From positions 1-64,000 of the forward strand of contig DATFLY010000127.1 in the NCBI GenBank assembly GCA_035267185.1: a stretch of 64,000 nucleotides of DNA. The letters are read 5' to 3'. The DNA is from JAUIBE01 sp035267185. GTDB lineage: Bacteria; Pseudomonadota; Gammaproteobacteria; Xanthomonadales; SZUA-36. Positions 16,675-24,998 of this stretch are shown here, piece by piece; the first letter of the stretch is position 1, and each line of letters starts with the position of its first letter. The position numbers and the translations under genes are program-made. The notes under the pieces were generated by a model. That model was given only the letters and a program-made list of their open reading frames with translations. It did no database searches and was not told the DNA's origin.

Positions 16675-18060
16675 ATGAGCAGTGAATTTCGTACTGAGCG
16701 AGACAGCATGGGCGAGTTAAAAGTACCTGCCGATGCCCTCTGGGGTGCACAAACACAACGGGCTGTAAACAACTTTCCGATTAGCGGCCAGGCCATGCCC
16801 AGGCAATTCATCAGGGCGCTGGGCCTGATCAAGGAAGCCGCTGCAATGGTCAACCAGGATCTTGGCCTTCTGGATGAAGACAAAGCCAACGCCATCATGC
16901 AGGCTGCACGCAAAGTGGCGGAAGGCACCTATGACGCTCACTTTCCGATCGATGTCTACCAGACAGGATCGGGCACCAGTTCAAACATGAACGCCAACGA
17001 GGTGATTGCTCACCTGGCCAACCAGGATGCTGATATTGGTGTTCATCCCAACGACCACGTCAACATGGGTCAAAGCTCGAATGACGTCATCCCCACTGCG
17101 ATTCAGCTCAGTGCAGCACTGGTAGCCCGTGAACAGCTATTGCCTGCGCTCAGGCACCTTCGTTCTGTTTGTGATCAGAAAGCAAAGGAGCTAAAAAACA
17201 CCACCAAGACGGGTCGTACCCACACCATGGATGCCATGCCCGTTACGTTCGGGCAGGAGCTTGGCACCTGGTCATCCCAGATCACCTCGAACATCAAGCG
17301 CATCAAGAGCGCATTGAAGAGGGTACGGGAATTGCCGCAGGGCGGTACTGCAGTAGGAACAGGCATTAATGCGCATCCTGAATTCGGAGAGCGAATTGCA
17401 AAGACACTGTCGCAGCGGACGGGTCATAAATTCAAGTCTGCCAGGAACAAGTTTGAGTCGATTAGCTCACAAGATGCATCCGTTGAATTATCGGGCCAGC
17501 TCAAGACTCTTGCATGCAGCCTGATGAAAATATCGAATGATCTGCGCCTGATGAATTCAGGACCATTGGCCGGAATTGCGGAAATCGAATTACCGGCACT
17601 GCAGCCCGGGTCATCGATTATGCCTGGTAAGGTCAATCCAGTTATTCCGGAAGCCATGAGCATGGTGTGTGCACAGGTGATTGGAAACGACACCACGATC
17701 ACCGTGGCCGGACAGTCAGGTCTTTTTCAACTGAACGTCATGTTGCCGGTGATCGCTTTGAATTTGCTCGATAGCCTTGAGATCCTGGCCAACAGCAGTC
17801 GCCTGCTTGGTGATTCAGCCATTGCCGGATTTACGGTCAACGAAGAAAACATCAAGAGAGCGCTGGATCGCAACCCCATCCTGGTGACAGCGCTAAATCA
17901 TGTCATCGGTTATGAGCTCGGCGCAGCAACAGCCAAACAGGCTTACAAGGAGGGCAGGCCAATCAAGGACGTGGCCCTGGACACAACGGATTTGTCAGCA
18001 GAAGAGCTCGACCGTCTCCTCGACCCCCTTGAGCTCACCAGGGGCGGCATAGCGAAATAA
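16675..18060 (+). CDS. fumC: Class II fumarate hydratase
   Basis: A 461-aa iron-independent, oxygen-tolerant fumarase that interconverts fumarate and L-malate in the TCA cycle. The family motifs are complete: DALWGAQTQRAVNNFPIS, TGSGTSSNMNANEVI, KTGRTHTMDAMPVTFGQE, GGTAVGTGINAHPEF and the catalytic signature GSSIMPGKVNPVIPEA. Length matches E. coli FumC (467 aa). GGGAG precedes the ATG. It stands alone, divergent from purB and convergent with the ABC transporter operon, with a strong hairpin between the 3' ends. Confidence 0.97.
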   Translation: MSSEFRTERDSMGELKVPADALWGAQTQRAVNNFPISGQAMPRQFIRALGLIKEAAAMVNQDLGLLDEDKANAIMQAARKVAEGTYDAHFPIDVYQTGSGTSSNMNANEVIAHLANQDADIGVHPNDHVNMGQSSNDVIPTAIQLSAALVAREQLLPALRHLRSVCDQKAKELKNTTKTGRTHTMDAMPVTFGQELGTWSSQITSNIKRIKSALKRVRELPQGGTAVGTGINAHPEFGERIAKTLSQRTGHKFKSARNKFESISSQDASVELSGQLKTLACSLMKISNDLRLMNSGPLAGIAEIELPALQPGSSIMPGKVNPVIPEAMSMVCAQVIGNDTTITVAGQSGLFQLNVMLPVIALNLLDSLEILANSSRLLGDSAIAGFTVNEENIKRALDRNPILVTALNHVIGYELGAATAKQAYKEGRPIKDVALDTTDLSAEELDRLLDPLELTRGGIAK

Positions 18061-18087
18061 AATGAGCAAGATGGGCGGAATAGTAGT

Positions 18088-18119
18088 AGCAAGATGAGCC
18101 ATGGATGGCTCATCTTGCT
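18088..18119. terminator. Perfect hairpin between convergent fumC and ABC transporter genes
   Basis: AGCAAGATGAGCCAT (18088-18102) and its exact reverse complement (18105-18119) are separated by two bases, so a 14-15 bp perfect stem with a tiny loop can form on either strand. There is no uridine tract on either side, so it is a bidirectional stop or mRNA 3'-end stabiliser rather than a textbook intrinsic terminator. GAGCAAGATG also occurs 25 bp upstream at 18064-18073 and could pair alternatively. Confidence 0.65.
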
Positions 18120-18125
18120 CAGATA

Positions 18126-19079
18126 CTAATTATCTGTAGCGCGATGACGGAACCAGAGGGCGCCCGCCAGGAATATGGCGGCGAGGATCAGCCCAACCAG
18201 CATTTCGAGACTGAACAATCGATCAAACACATTGGCCGCTGTCACTGAGTAGTCGTACTTGTCATCCAATGGAACGCCAAGTGCGACACCTCCGCGCGGA
18301 TCGCCGTCTTCAACCTGTGCGGTCAAAATTGACGGGCTGTGAATGAACCACCGGGCGATGATTCCCCACAGGTTGTCATCAAAAGTGAATGTGCGCAGGA
18401 ATCCTATCCAGATTTGCAGGCCTGACAATACCAATGGCGGCAGCACCGCAAACAACAATGGCACTCGCGGAGCGAACGACGACACAAGCAGGAGCCAGCC
18501 AAACACAGGTAAAGCCCAGATGGCACCGGCGAAATAGGTCAGGCCGATCATGCCCCAGGCTTTGAAAGGTTGAGAAATGCTCAGGAACAGTGTCCACGGA
18601 TTGTGATCCACAGACAAAATCATGACTGAGCCGATCAATGCAATAACGATGTGGGTCAGGATCAGCACAGCCAGAAACGCAGCTGGCGCAATCACCATCG
18701 CAGTCATCAGCTTTGAGGCAATGGTCAGCGTGTCCGAGGTTGGTAGTGACTTCCAGAAAAGAATGCTGCGATCCTTGCGATCGTCGTAGAGTGCACCGAG
18801 CAAATAGAAGAACACCACGAACCAGAGCACGATGGTGAAGAAAACGGAACTGCCAAGCAGCATCTGGTAGAGAACGTCAGCACGCAAATCGACAGACTGC
18901 TGCGCAGCAAGCCGGACAGCTTCCTTGAAAGTGTATAACTCATTGTCTATGTGGGCCGTTGTAAATACGGCCATCAATGCTCCGATCACGTAAATCCCGC
19001 CTATCACGATCGGGGTCGTACGCAACGCGCCCTTATTTTCCCAGAACTCTCTTTGTAACAGAGCGAGAAAGCGATTCAT
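18126..19079 (-). CDS. ABC-2 type transporter permease
   Basis: A 317-aa integral inner-membrane protein with about six hydrophobic segments: one near residues 22-42, a pair around 75-95 and 105-135, a long one at 145-175, then 180-205 and 290-310, plus a soluble loop near residues 240-285. It resembles the permeases that pair with YtrA-regulated ATPases. It overlaps the ATPase gene by 4 nt, which indicates translational coupling. The cargo is unknown; relatives act in envelope-stress or antibiotic-responsive export. Confidence 0.85.
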   Translation of the reverse strand: MNRFLALLQREFWENKGALRTTPIVIGGIYVIGALMAVFTTAHIDNELYTFKEAVRLAAQQSVDLRADVLYQMLLGSSVFFTIVLWFVVFFYLLGALYDDRKDRSILFWKSLPTSDTLTIASKLMTAMVIAPAAFLAVLILTHIVIALIGSVMILSVDHNPWTLFLSISQPFKAWGMIGLTYFAGAIWALPVFGWLLLVSSFAPRVPLLFAVLPPLVLSGLQIWIGFLRTFTFDDNLWGIIARWFIHSPSILTAQVEDGDPRGGVALGVPLDDKYDYSVTAANVFDRLFSLEMLVGLILAAIFLAGALWFRHRATDN

Positions 19080-19954
19080 GTCGCGCCTCCTTCCATGGTT
19101 GCCACAAACAGGTCGGCAACACTGGGTGTGCGGACTTCTCCCAATTCAGAAAGCGAAGCCTTGTCCTTTCCTTCAAACAGGAAGATGTGACGTCCAAACA
19201 TCTGGCGCTCGGTGAGTGGACCCAACGTTCTGGCCTGGTCTGCCTTTTCGGGTGTCACCATCAACTCGCAGTAGCGGGTTTCGACATCTTCCATGCTGCA
19301 ATCGAGCGCAATTTTTCCGTCCTGAATGAACACCAGGTCAGTCAGAATATGTTCTATTTCCTCAACCTGGTGGGTCGTGATCAGGATGGTTCTTTCTTCA
19401 TCAAAATAGTCATTGAGAAGATTGGTGTAGAAAGCTTTTCGATAGAGGATATCCAGGCCAAGAGTCGGTTCATCCAGCACCAGCAAACGTGCATCGATAG
19501 ACATCACTAATGCCAGGTGTAACTGGGCGACCATACCCTTTGACAGGTGTTTGACTTTCTTGTCCTGCCCGATCTTGGTTTTTGCCAGGTATTCCATGCA
19601 TCGATCACGGTTGAACCGGGGGTGAATCTGTTCGGTCAGGTCGATCAGTTGCCAAACGCGAATCCAGCGCGGCAGCACTGCAACATCAGCAATGAAGCAA
19701 ACATCTTCCATCAGCTTCGAGCGCTGGCGCGATGGGTCGAGCCCCAGAACACTCAATTCGCCGTCGAAAGTCGCAAGTCCAAGGATGGCTTTGAGTGCCG
19801 TGGTTTTGCCTGCACCATTGGGGCCTATCAGTCCGATGATGCGTCCCACCGGGACATCCAGGTCGATGTTGTCGACAGCGACCGTTCGGCCATACTTCTT
19901 GGTAAGTCCGCGTGCAGAAATGATTGGGTCCATGGTTTCAAGCATCTCGTTCAT
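19076..19954 (-). CDS. ABC transporter ATP-binding protein
   Basis: A 292-aa ABC ATPase. Walker A is GPNGAGKTTALK near residue 43, the signature is HLSKGMVAQLHLALVM, Walker B is LLVLDEPTLGLD and the switch histidine is in ILITTHQVEEIE. The C-terminal 70 residues form the accessory region common in ABC-2 exporters. It overlaps the upstream GntR gene by 4 nt and the downstream permease by 4 nt, so all three form one tightly coupled unit. Confidence 0.93.
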   Translation of the reverse strand: MNEMLETMDPIISARGLTKKYGRTVAVDNIDLDVPVGRIIGLIGPNGAGKTTALKAILGLATFDGELSVLGLDPSRQRSKLMEDVCFIADVAVLPRWIRVWQLIDLTEQIHPRFNRDRCMEYLAKTKIGQDKKVKHLSKGMVAQLHLALVMSIDARLLVLDEPTLGLDILYRKAFYTNLLNDYFDEERTILITTHQVEEIEHILTDLVFIQDGKIALDCSMEDVETRYCELMVTPEKADQARTLGPLTERQMFGRHIFLFEGKDKASLSELGEVRTPSVADLFVATMEGGAT

Positions 19955-20334
19955 TCGTGTCCAGGGGTGATTTTCTTTTCGGCAATCAATTCGGCCAAAA
20001 GGGTTTCGGCATCAAGGCCAAGTTGCTCAATGCGGTTGAGTGTCGCGGGCCATTCATCAATCTTGAATTTCTCGCGCTCTGAAATGATCAATTGTTCCCG
20101 GGCACCTTCACACACAAACATTCCGAGCCCACGTCGTTTTTCGACAAGCCCTTCATCTACAAGGGTCTGGTAGGACTTGGATACGGTAATGGGGTTGAGT
20201 TGCAGTTCTGCGGCCACTGTCCTGACCGAGGGCAGGGCGTCGCCCTCATTCAGCGTCCCGTCAAGGATCATTGAAACCGTGCGTTCTTTTAGCTGCCAGT
20301 AGATGGGCTGGCTGTCATTCCAATGGGTGGACAT
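19951..20334 (-). CDS. GntR-family transcriptional regulator, YtrA subfamily
   Basis: A 127-aa DNA-binding repressor: an N-terminal winged helix (QPIYWQLKERTVSMILDGTL, then DALPSVRTVAAELQLNPITVSKSYQTLVDEGLVEKRRG) followed by a short helical tail of about 50 residues, the YtrA layout. Members of this subfamily usually repress the operon that contains them together with an ABC exporter, which is exactly the arrangement here. The likely operator is the palindrome at 20689-20710. It starts 13 bp after the small exported protein gene. Confidence 0.93.
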   Translation of the reverse strand: MSTHWNDSQPIYWQLKERTVSMILDGTLNEGDALPSVRTVAAELQLNPITVSKSYQTLVDEGLVEKRRGLGMFVCEGAREQLIISEREKFKIDEWPATLNRIEQLGLDAETLLAELIAEKKITPGHE

Positions 20335-20347
20335 CGATGATTCTGGA

Positions 20348-20674
20348 TCAGCGACGGAAAAGGAACAGGTCGAGTTTGAGTCGCTTGCGCTTTTTGCTTT
20401 TCGTGGAAACGTTCTTTGATGAGTCTGAAGAAGCAGGGCTCAGTACAACGCTGCTTTCAAGCGAACCCGAATTGGCTGCTGAATTGGTAAACTGCGCTGC
20501 TACTTCGGTCTCTGTATTGAACCCTTCACCTGCTGCCTGGGGCGCACCGATCTGGGTGCTTGCAAACAACATAATCGCTGCAATGACCGCAATTTGATTG
20601 GATATACGACGGCGCCAGGGCTTGCGTATGTTGGTCGATGTTGTTCCGTTTAATCTGATCATGGTTTTCAACAT
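20348..20674 (-). CDS. Small exported basic-tailed protein, first gene of the GntR/ABC operon
   Basis: I do not recognise this 108-aa protein. It has a basic N-terminus (RKPWRRR), one hydrophobic segment (QIAVIAAIMLFASTQIG) ending near APQAAG that looks like a signal peptide or anchor, a Ser/Thr/Asn-rich middle, and a very basic C-terminus (KSKKRKRLKLDLFLFRR). Translation may begin at the first ATG (20674) or at Met6 (20659); neither has a strong ribosome-binding site. It lies directly after the operator-bearing promoter and 13 bp before gntR, so it is probably co-regulated and could be an accessory of the exporter. Confidence 0.55.
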   Translation of the reverse strand: MLKTMIRLNGTTSTNIRKPWRRRISNQIAVIAAIMLFASTQIGAPQAAGEGFNTETEVAAQFTNSAANSGSLESSVVLSPASSDSSKNVSTKSKKRKRLKLDLFLFRR

Positions 20675-20688
20675 TCTTAATCGAAGTA

Positions 20689-20729
20689 GTGTTGTAGTGA
20701 ACTATAACACCATGATAATAACCTTGCAA
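20689..20729 (-). promoter_or_regulatory. Promoter of the GntR/ABC operon with overlapping palindromic operator
   Basis: On the minus strand TTGCAA (plus positions 20724-20729) and TATAGT (20701-20706) are separated by exactly 17 bp. The sequence GTGTTGTAGT-GA-ACTATAACAC at 20689-20710 is a 22-bp palindrome with one mismatched pair and covers the -10 box and the start point. YtrA-type GntR proteins bind such inverted repeats, so this is the expected site of autorepression by the regulator encoded at 19951-20334. Confidence 0.75.
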
Positions 20730-20747
20730 GTATTGATTGGAAAATAA

Positions 20748-22163
20748 TTACAGAACTCTTCGGCTACCCAGAATGGCGAGAATAAGAGCCAGGGACATGG
20801 GTATGTATCTTTCCAGCCAGTCACCTGGTGATTCGGTTGTCCAGCTGAGCAGTACTGTTAAGGTAAAACCGGTGACCAGTGCTGCGATTTTGTAATTTGG
20901 CTGAACATAGCCACGCCACAAGGTGACCACGAGCAACGGGCCAAATGAAGCGGCAAGCGCCTGCCATGCAAACAACACCCGTGTAAAAATCTTTTCCGGG
21001 AAAATGGTCGCCAACAGAACTGCCAGCACACCGACGATGATCACGACCAGTCTTGCAAGCTGGAGACTCCTTGTGTCATTGGCTTTGCCGTCTCGCAGGT
21101 CATGGCTTACGCTCGAAGCCGCAACCAGTAACTGGCTGTCAGCGGTCGACATGATTGCCGACAGGATGGCAGAAACCATGACACCAGCAAGTACAGCAGG
21201 CAATAACATTGCAGCCAGAACAAAAAGCAATTGCTCGCCGTCACCCAGCGTTTCCAGCAGCAGCCGACCACACCATCCCAGCAGGACCATGCCGCAATAG
21301 ATGATCACGGCCCAACTGATGGCAACCACACGACCTCGCCTGATCGCTTCCTCGCTGTCGGCCGCCATAAACCGATTGACCACATGGGGCTGTCCCGGGT
21401 AGCCAAGGCCAATTCCAAACAGACCTATCACGAATCCAAATGCTGCCGCCCATCCTGGCTGTCCTGTCCAGAGCATTGGCCCTGTTGCATCACCGGCCGT
21501 CAGGGATTCGAACACCGGCGCGAATCCGCCAACAGCGACAACAGCAAGGGCAGGCAAAACAAGTGCAGACAAAGCCATCAGCAATCCCTGCAGGCTGTCC
21601 GTAACGCTGGCGGCCCAGAAACCACCCAGCCAGACATAGACCAGTACGACCGCAGCGCCGAGCATGATGGCAAGGTGTTGTGATATTCCCAGCACTGCCG
21701 CAAAAGTGGTTCCTGCTGCCTGGAACTGGGAAGCAACGTAAAAAGTGAACGAAAACAGGATCACGATGGATCCAAGAATAAGAAAAGCTTTTCTTGCAGG
21801 GTCATCACGTGGACCGGCGAGACGTGGACCGGCGAGAAATTCTGTCAGCGTGACGGCGCGATTCTCAAGGCTTTGTCGCCGGAGCCTGGGCGCCACCCAA
21901 ACCCAGTTGATGATGAAGCCCAGCAGGGTGGCTGGAATCAGCCAGACTGCAGGCAGACCCCATGCGAAAGCGGCGCCACTGACGCCCAGCAGGCTCCATG
22001 CCGAAGAAGAACTCGCTGATGCACTAAGTGCAGCAACCACGCCGCCCAGTTTTCGACCACCAAGATAGAAATCCTCACCATCGGTATTTCGCTTGCTTGC
22101 CCACCAGCCAATTCCCAGCAGCAGGATCTGGTAAGCGACCAATGTGAAAATAATGCCATTCAT
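20748..22163 (-). CDS. Sodium:solute symporter family transporter
   Basis: A 471-aa inner-membrane protein of the SSS family with about 12-13 membrane segments. Family features include the first-helix region ending WASKRNTDGEDFYLGGRKLGG, the GFIINWVWVAPRLRR loop, GLGYPGQPHVVNRFMAADS (a strong PutP-like motif) and the sodium-site helix ILSAIMSTADSQLLVAASSVSHDL. PutP-type proteins take up proline with Na+, but the substrate cannot be fixed here. It follows the sat-cysC gene by 22 bp on the same strand, so a shared transcript is likely. Confidence 0.9.
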   Translation of the reverse strand: MNGIIFTLVAYQILLLGIGWWASKRNTDGEDFYLGGRKLGGVVAALSASASSSSAWSLLGVSGAAFAWGLPAVWLIPATLLGFIINWVWVAPRLRRQSLENRAVTLTEFLAGPRLAGPRDDPARKAFLILGSIVILFSFTFYVASQFQAAGTTFAAVLGISQHLAIMLGAAVVLVYVWLGGFWAASVTDSLQGLLMALSALVLPALAVVAVGGFAPVFESLTAGDATGPMLWTGQPGWAAAFGFVIGLFGIGLGYPGQPHVVNRFMAADSEEAIRRGRVVAISWAVIIYCGMVLLGWCGRLLLETLGDGEQLLFVLAAMLLPAVLAGVMVSAILSAIMSTADSQLLVAASSVSHDLRDGKANDTRSLQLARLVVIIVGVLAVLLATIFPEKIFTRVLFAWQALAASFGPLLVVTLWRGYVQPNYKIAALVTGFTLTVLLSWTTESPGDWLERYIPMSLALILAILGSRRVL

Positions 22164-22185
22164 GTTGTGTTGGTTTTTTCAGTCG

Positions 22186-23910
22186 TCAGCCATTGGTTCG
22201 AACAGCGATTAATCCCATTGCTTCCAATTTCAGAATGATTTTCTGGGCCGCTTCATCGGGGCTGAACATTTCGGTATCGATGACCACTTCTGCGCTTTCG
22301 GGTGCTTCGTATGGATCGTCAATACCGGTGAAGTTCTTGATTTCTCCGCGCCTGGCTGCTGCATAAAGCCCTTTGCGATCCCTGGTCTCACAAACCTCCA
22401 GGGAAGTTGATACAAACACTTCCAGATAGCCGCCCAATGGTTCTATCTCGTTCCGGACCTGGCGGCGGATGTCCTGGTACGGAGCGATGGGGGCACAAAT
22501 GGCAACACCACCATTCTTGGTGATTTCACTTGCCACAAAACCAATTCGCAGCACATTCAGGTTGCGGTGTTCGCGGGAAAATCCGAGCTCGGACGACAGG
22601 TTTTTTCGCACGATGTCACCATCCAGTAATGTGACGGGACGATCGCCCATCTCCCGCAACTTGATCATTAGTACGTTTGCGATTGTGGATTTGCCTGCGC
22701 CTGACAGGCCGGTAAAGAAAACAGTAAACCCCTGGCTTGAACGGGGTGGATAGCTGCGCCGCAATTCCTTTGTGACTTCAGGAAAAGTAAACCAGGTTGG
22801 AATGTCCAGGCCTTCAAAAAGCCTTCGACGAAGCTCTGTGCCGTTGAGTTCAAGCACTTTTTCGTCCTCAAGGACTTCGGTGGCAGCCACATATTGGGCC
22901 CGGTCTTCCACATAAACCATGGCTTTGAAAGGCACCATCTCAATTCCAATCTCATCCTGGTGCCTGGCAAGAAGCGTCTGTGCATCAAACGGACCGTAAA
23001 AAGGCTCCCCGTTGCTGTCATTGCCCGGCCCGGCATGGTCCCGACCGACAATCATGTGCGTGCAGCCATAATTCTTGCGGATAATTGCATGCCATAGTGC
23101 TTCACGCGGCCCCGCCATGCGCATGGCCAGAGGCAGCAGGCTGAGCGCTGTTGTCTGCTCCGGGTAACGTCCCAGCACGGCCTCGTAACAGCGGACCCGA
23201 GTGAGGTAGTCGATGTCGCCGGGTTTGGTCATGCCCACCACGGGATGAATAAGCAGGTTGGCCTGGGTATCGCGTGCAGCCCTGAAAGTCAGTTCCTGGT
23301 GTGCACGATGCATTGGATTCCGGGTCTGAAACGCGACCACGCGTCGCCAGCCCAGCTTCTCAAAATGTGCTCTCAGTTCGGCAGGGCTGTGCCGCAAATG
23401 CTTGCAGTCATAGTGCGTCGGGGATTGTAATCCCCTGAGTTTTCCACCCAGGTAGACTCTTCCGGATTGGTTCACCAGGTAGTCGACGGCGGGATGAAGC
23501 TTGTCAGTGGTGCCATAGACATCTAGTGCTTCCTGCTCGAGGTCAGGCTTCCAGTTGTCACTGACCTCGAGTATTGCAATGATCACGCCTTCCGGGTCAC
23601 GCAGCGCGATCGAGTCCCCCTCGTTAAGATTGGCTGCGAAAGATTCGTCTACGTCCAGCGTGATGGGAATCGGCCACAACGTACCGTCTGACAGACGCAT
23701 GTCCTGGCAAACGGATTCGTAATCCTTGCGCGACATGAAACCTTCAAGTGGCGAAAAGCCGCCACAAAGAAGCAGTTCAGCATCACACAGCTGTCGAGCT
23801 GTCAGGTTCCAGGAAGGCAGTCCGCCTGCGAATGACTTGAGCTCAGGCTGGTTTTCAGCGGACCCGTACAGGTTAATCAGTTTGCCGCCGTGCGGTTTTG
23901 CAATACTCAT
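22186..23910 (-). CDS. Bifunctional sulfate adenylyltransferase / adenylylsulfate kinase
   Basis: A fusion that first makes APS from sulfate and ATP and then phosphorylates it to PAPS. Residues 1-390 are a monomeric-type ATP sulfurylase with QTRNPMHRAHQELT and the GRDHAGPGND loop; from about residue 395 comes an APS kinase with P-loop GLSGAGKSTIANVL near residue 400, DGDIVRKNL and GIDDPYEAPESAEVVIDT. The frame is open to 24087; I choose ATG 23910 (574 aa) because MSIAKPHGGKLINLYG is the normal N-terminus, though its ribosome-binding site is weak (ATG 23949 is the alternative). No reductive cys genes are adjacent. Confidence 0.93.
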   Translation of the reverse strand: MSIAKPHGGKLINLYGSAENQPELKSFAGGLPSWNLTARQLCDAELLLCGGFSPLEGFMSRKDYESVCQDMRLSDGTLWPIPITLDVDESFAANLNEGDSIALRDPEGVIIAILEVSDNWKPDLEQEALDVYGTTDKLHPAVDYLVNQSGRVYLGGKLRGLQSPTHYDCKHLRHSPAELRAHFEKLGWRRVVAFQTRNPMHRAHQELTFRAARDTQANLLIHPVVGMTKPGDIDYLTRVRCYEAVLGRYPEQTTALSLLPLAMRMAGPREALWHAIIRKNYGCTHMIVGRDHAGPGNDSNGEPFYGPFDAQTLLARHQDEIGIEMVPFKAMVYVEDRAQYVAATEVLEDEKVLELNGTELRRRLFEGLDIPTWFTFPEVTKELRRSYPPRSSQGFTVFFTGLSGAGKSTIANVLMIKLREMGDRPVTLLDGDIVRKNLSSELGFSREHRNLNVLRIGFVASEITKNGGVAICAPIAPYQDIRRQVRNEIEPLGGYLEVFVSTSLEVCETRDRKGLYAAARRGEIKNFTGIDDPYEAPESAEVVIDTEMFSPDEAAQKIILKLEAMGLIAVRTNG

Positions 23911-24017
23911 ATTGATTGAGTCAATCCGAATCGAAAAAAGATCGCGCATTATAATGCCTGGCGGGGGATAAGAGTGGGTTTGATGAGCAACAATAAGGCA
24001 CAGATTGGATCTTGAAG

Positions 24018-24045
24018 GGAACAAACAGCCATACCGCTTGTCTTT
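24018..24045 (+). promoter_or_regulatory. Possible sigma-E type promoter upstream of the FKBP gene
   Basis: GGAACA at 24018-24023 is followed after 17 bp by TCTTT at 24041-24045, similar to the sigma-E consensus (GGAACTT, 16-17 bp, TCTGA or TCAAA) but with a mismatch in each half. In E. coli fkpA belongs to the sigma-E regulon, which is the only reason to take this weak match seriously. It lies about 105 bp before the start codon. Confidence 0.3.
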
Positions 24046-24149
24046 TTCACCTGCGCCCCCATTGAGGAGGGGGTAGAATTTTCCCAATATCCGCCCCGGT
24101 AAAGACTGCGGGCAGGCACTAAAAATTTGATCCCACGGAGTAATCAGGA

Positions 24150-24836
24150 ATGAACAAGATTTTCATCGGTATCACGTTCGCGGCACTTTCTTTGCCATTG
24201 GCTGCAACCGCGGCAGAACTTGAGACCCAGGAACAGAAACTTGCCTACATTATTGGCATGGACATTGGTAACTCGCTCAAGCAGCAGGGTACCGATATTG
24301 ACTTGCAGGCACTGTTTGAAGCTATCGAGGCTATTTACAACGGTGAAGAGCCTGCCATGACGGCTGAAGAAGCTGCAGCGGTGCGCGAGGCATACATTGC
24401 CGAGCGGCGCTCCGAAGTTGAAGCGCAGCAGGCCGAGCTGGCTGTCAAGAACGCGGCAGCGGGAGATGCTTTCCTGCTGGACAACCGTAACAAGGAAGGC
24501 GTTATGGTTACCGAATCAGGGCTGCAGTATGAAGTCATCACTGAAGGTGATGGCCCCACACCCACCGCGACAGATCGCGTGCGGGTCCATTACCGTGGCA
24601 CGCTCCTGAGTGGCGACGAATTTGATAGTTCCTACTCACGTGGAGAGCCCGCCACCTTTGTTCTGAACCAGGTGATTCCTGGTTGGACAGAAGGTTTGCA
24701 GTTGATGCCTGTGGGCAGCAAGTACAAGTTTTATATTCCGGGTGAACTCGCTTACGGCGCGAGCGGCGGTCGCAGCATTGAGCCTAATTCCACCTTGATT
24801 TTCGAAGTGGAATTGTTGGGCATTGAAGAAACCTAA
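24150..24836 (+). CDS. FKBP-type peptidyl-prolyl isomerase, FkpA/Mip-like
   Basis: A 228-aa exported foldase. A signal peptide (MNKIFIGITF, AALSLPLAATAAE) is followed by the N-terminal dimerisation domain (KLAYIIGMDIGNSLKQQGTDID, then the long alpha helix through about residue 105) and the C-terminal FKBP domain (VRVHYRGTLLSGDEFDSSYSRGEPATF, VIPGWTEGLQLMPVGSKYKFYIP, LAYG, PNSTLIFEVELLGI). Architecture and length match FkpA and Mip proteins of the periplasm or cell surface. GGAG at a suitable distance marks the ATG. Single-gene unit, divergent from sat-cysC and convergent with metH. Confidence 0.93.
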   Translation: MNKIFIGITFAALSLPLAATAAELETQEQKLAYIIGMDIGNSLKQQGTDIDLQALFEAIEAIYNGEEPAMTAEEAAAVREAYIAERRSEVEAQQAELAVKNAAAGDAFLLDNRNKEGVMVTESGLQYEVITEGDGPTPTATDRVRVHYRGTLLSGDEFDSSYSRGEPATFVLNQVIPGWTEGLQLMPVGSKYKFYIPGELAYGASGGRSIEPNSTLIFEVELLGIEET

Positions 24837-24998
24837 CAACAGCGAAAATAGTTGATGGGCGACAGTTGCCATGTCGTGGCGGGTCCACGATAAAGGTTGT
24901 TCGCTATCAGAAGCCAAACACCATCAGCCTGCGTTACTGGTTTTTTGCCGGAAGCGGGGCTGGTGGTTTTTTTTGCCTGCGAAAAATGCCTTGCTGTT

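Noticed and set aside
24940..24980. T-rich tracts after the FKBP gene as an intrinsic terminator
   Set aside because: Eight T residues are present, but I could not draw a stable stem directly before them, so I do not list a terminator.
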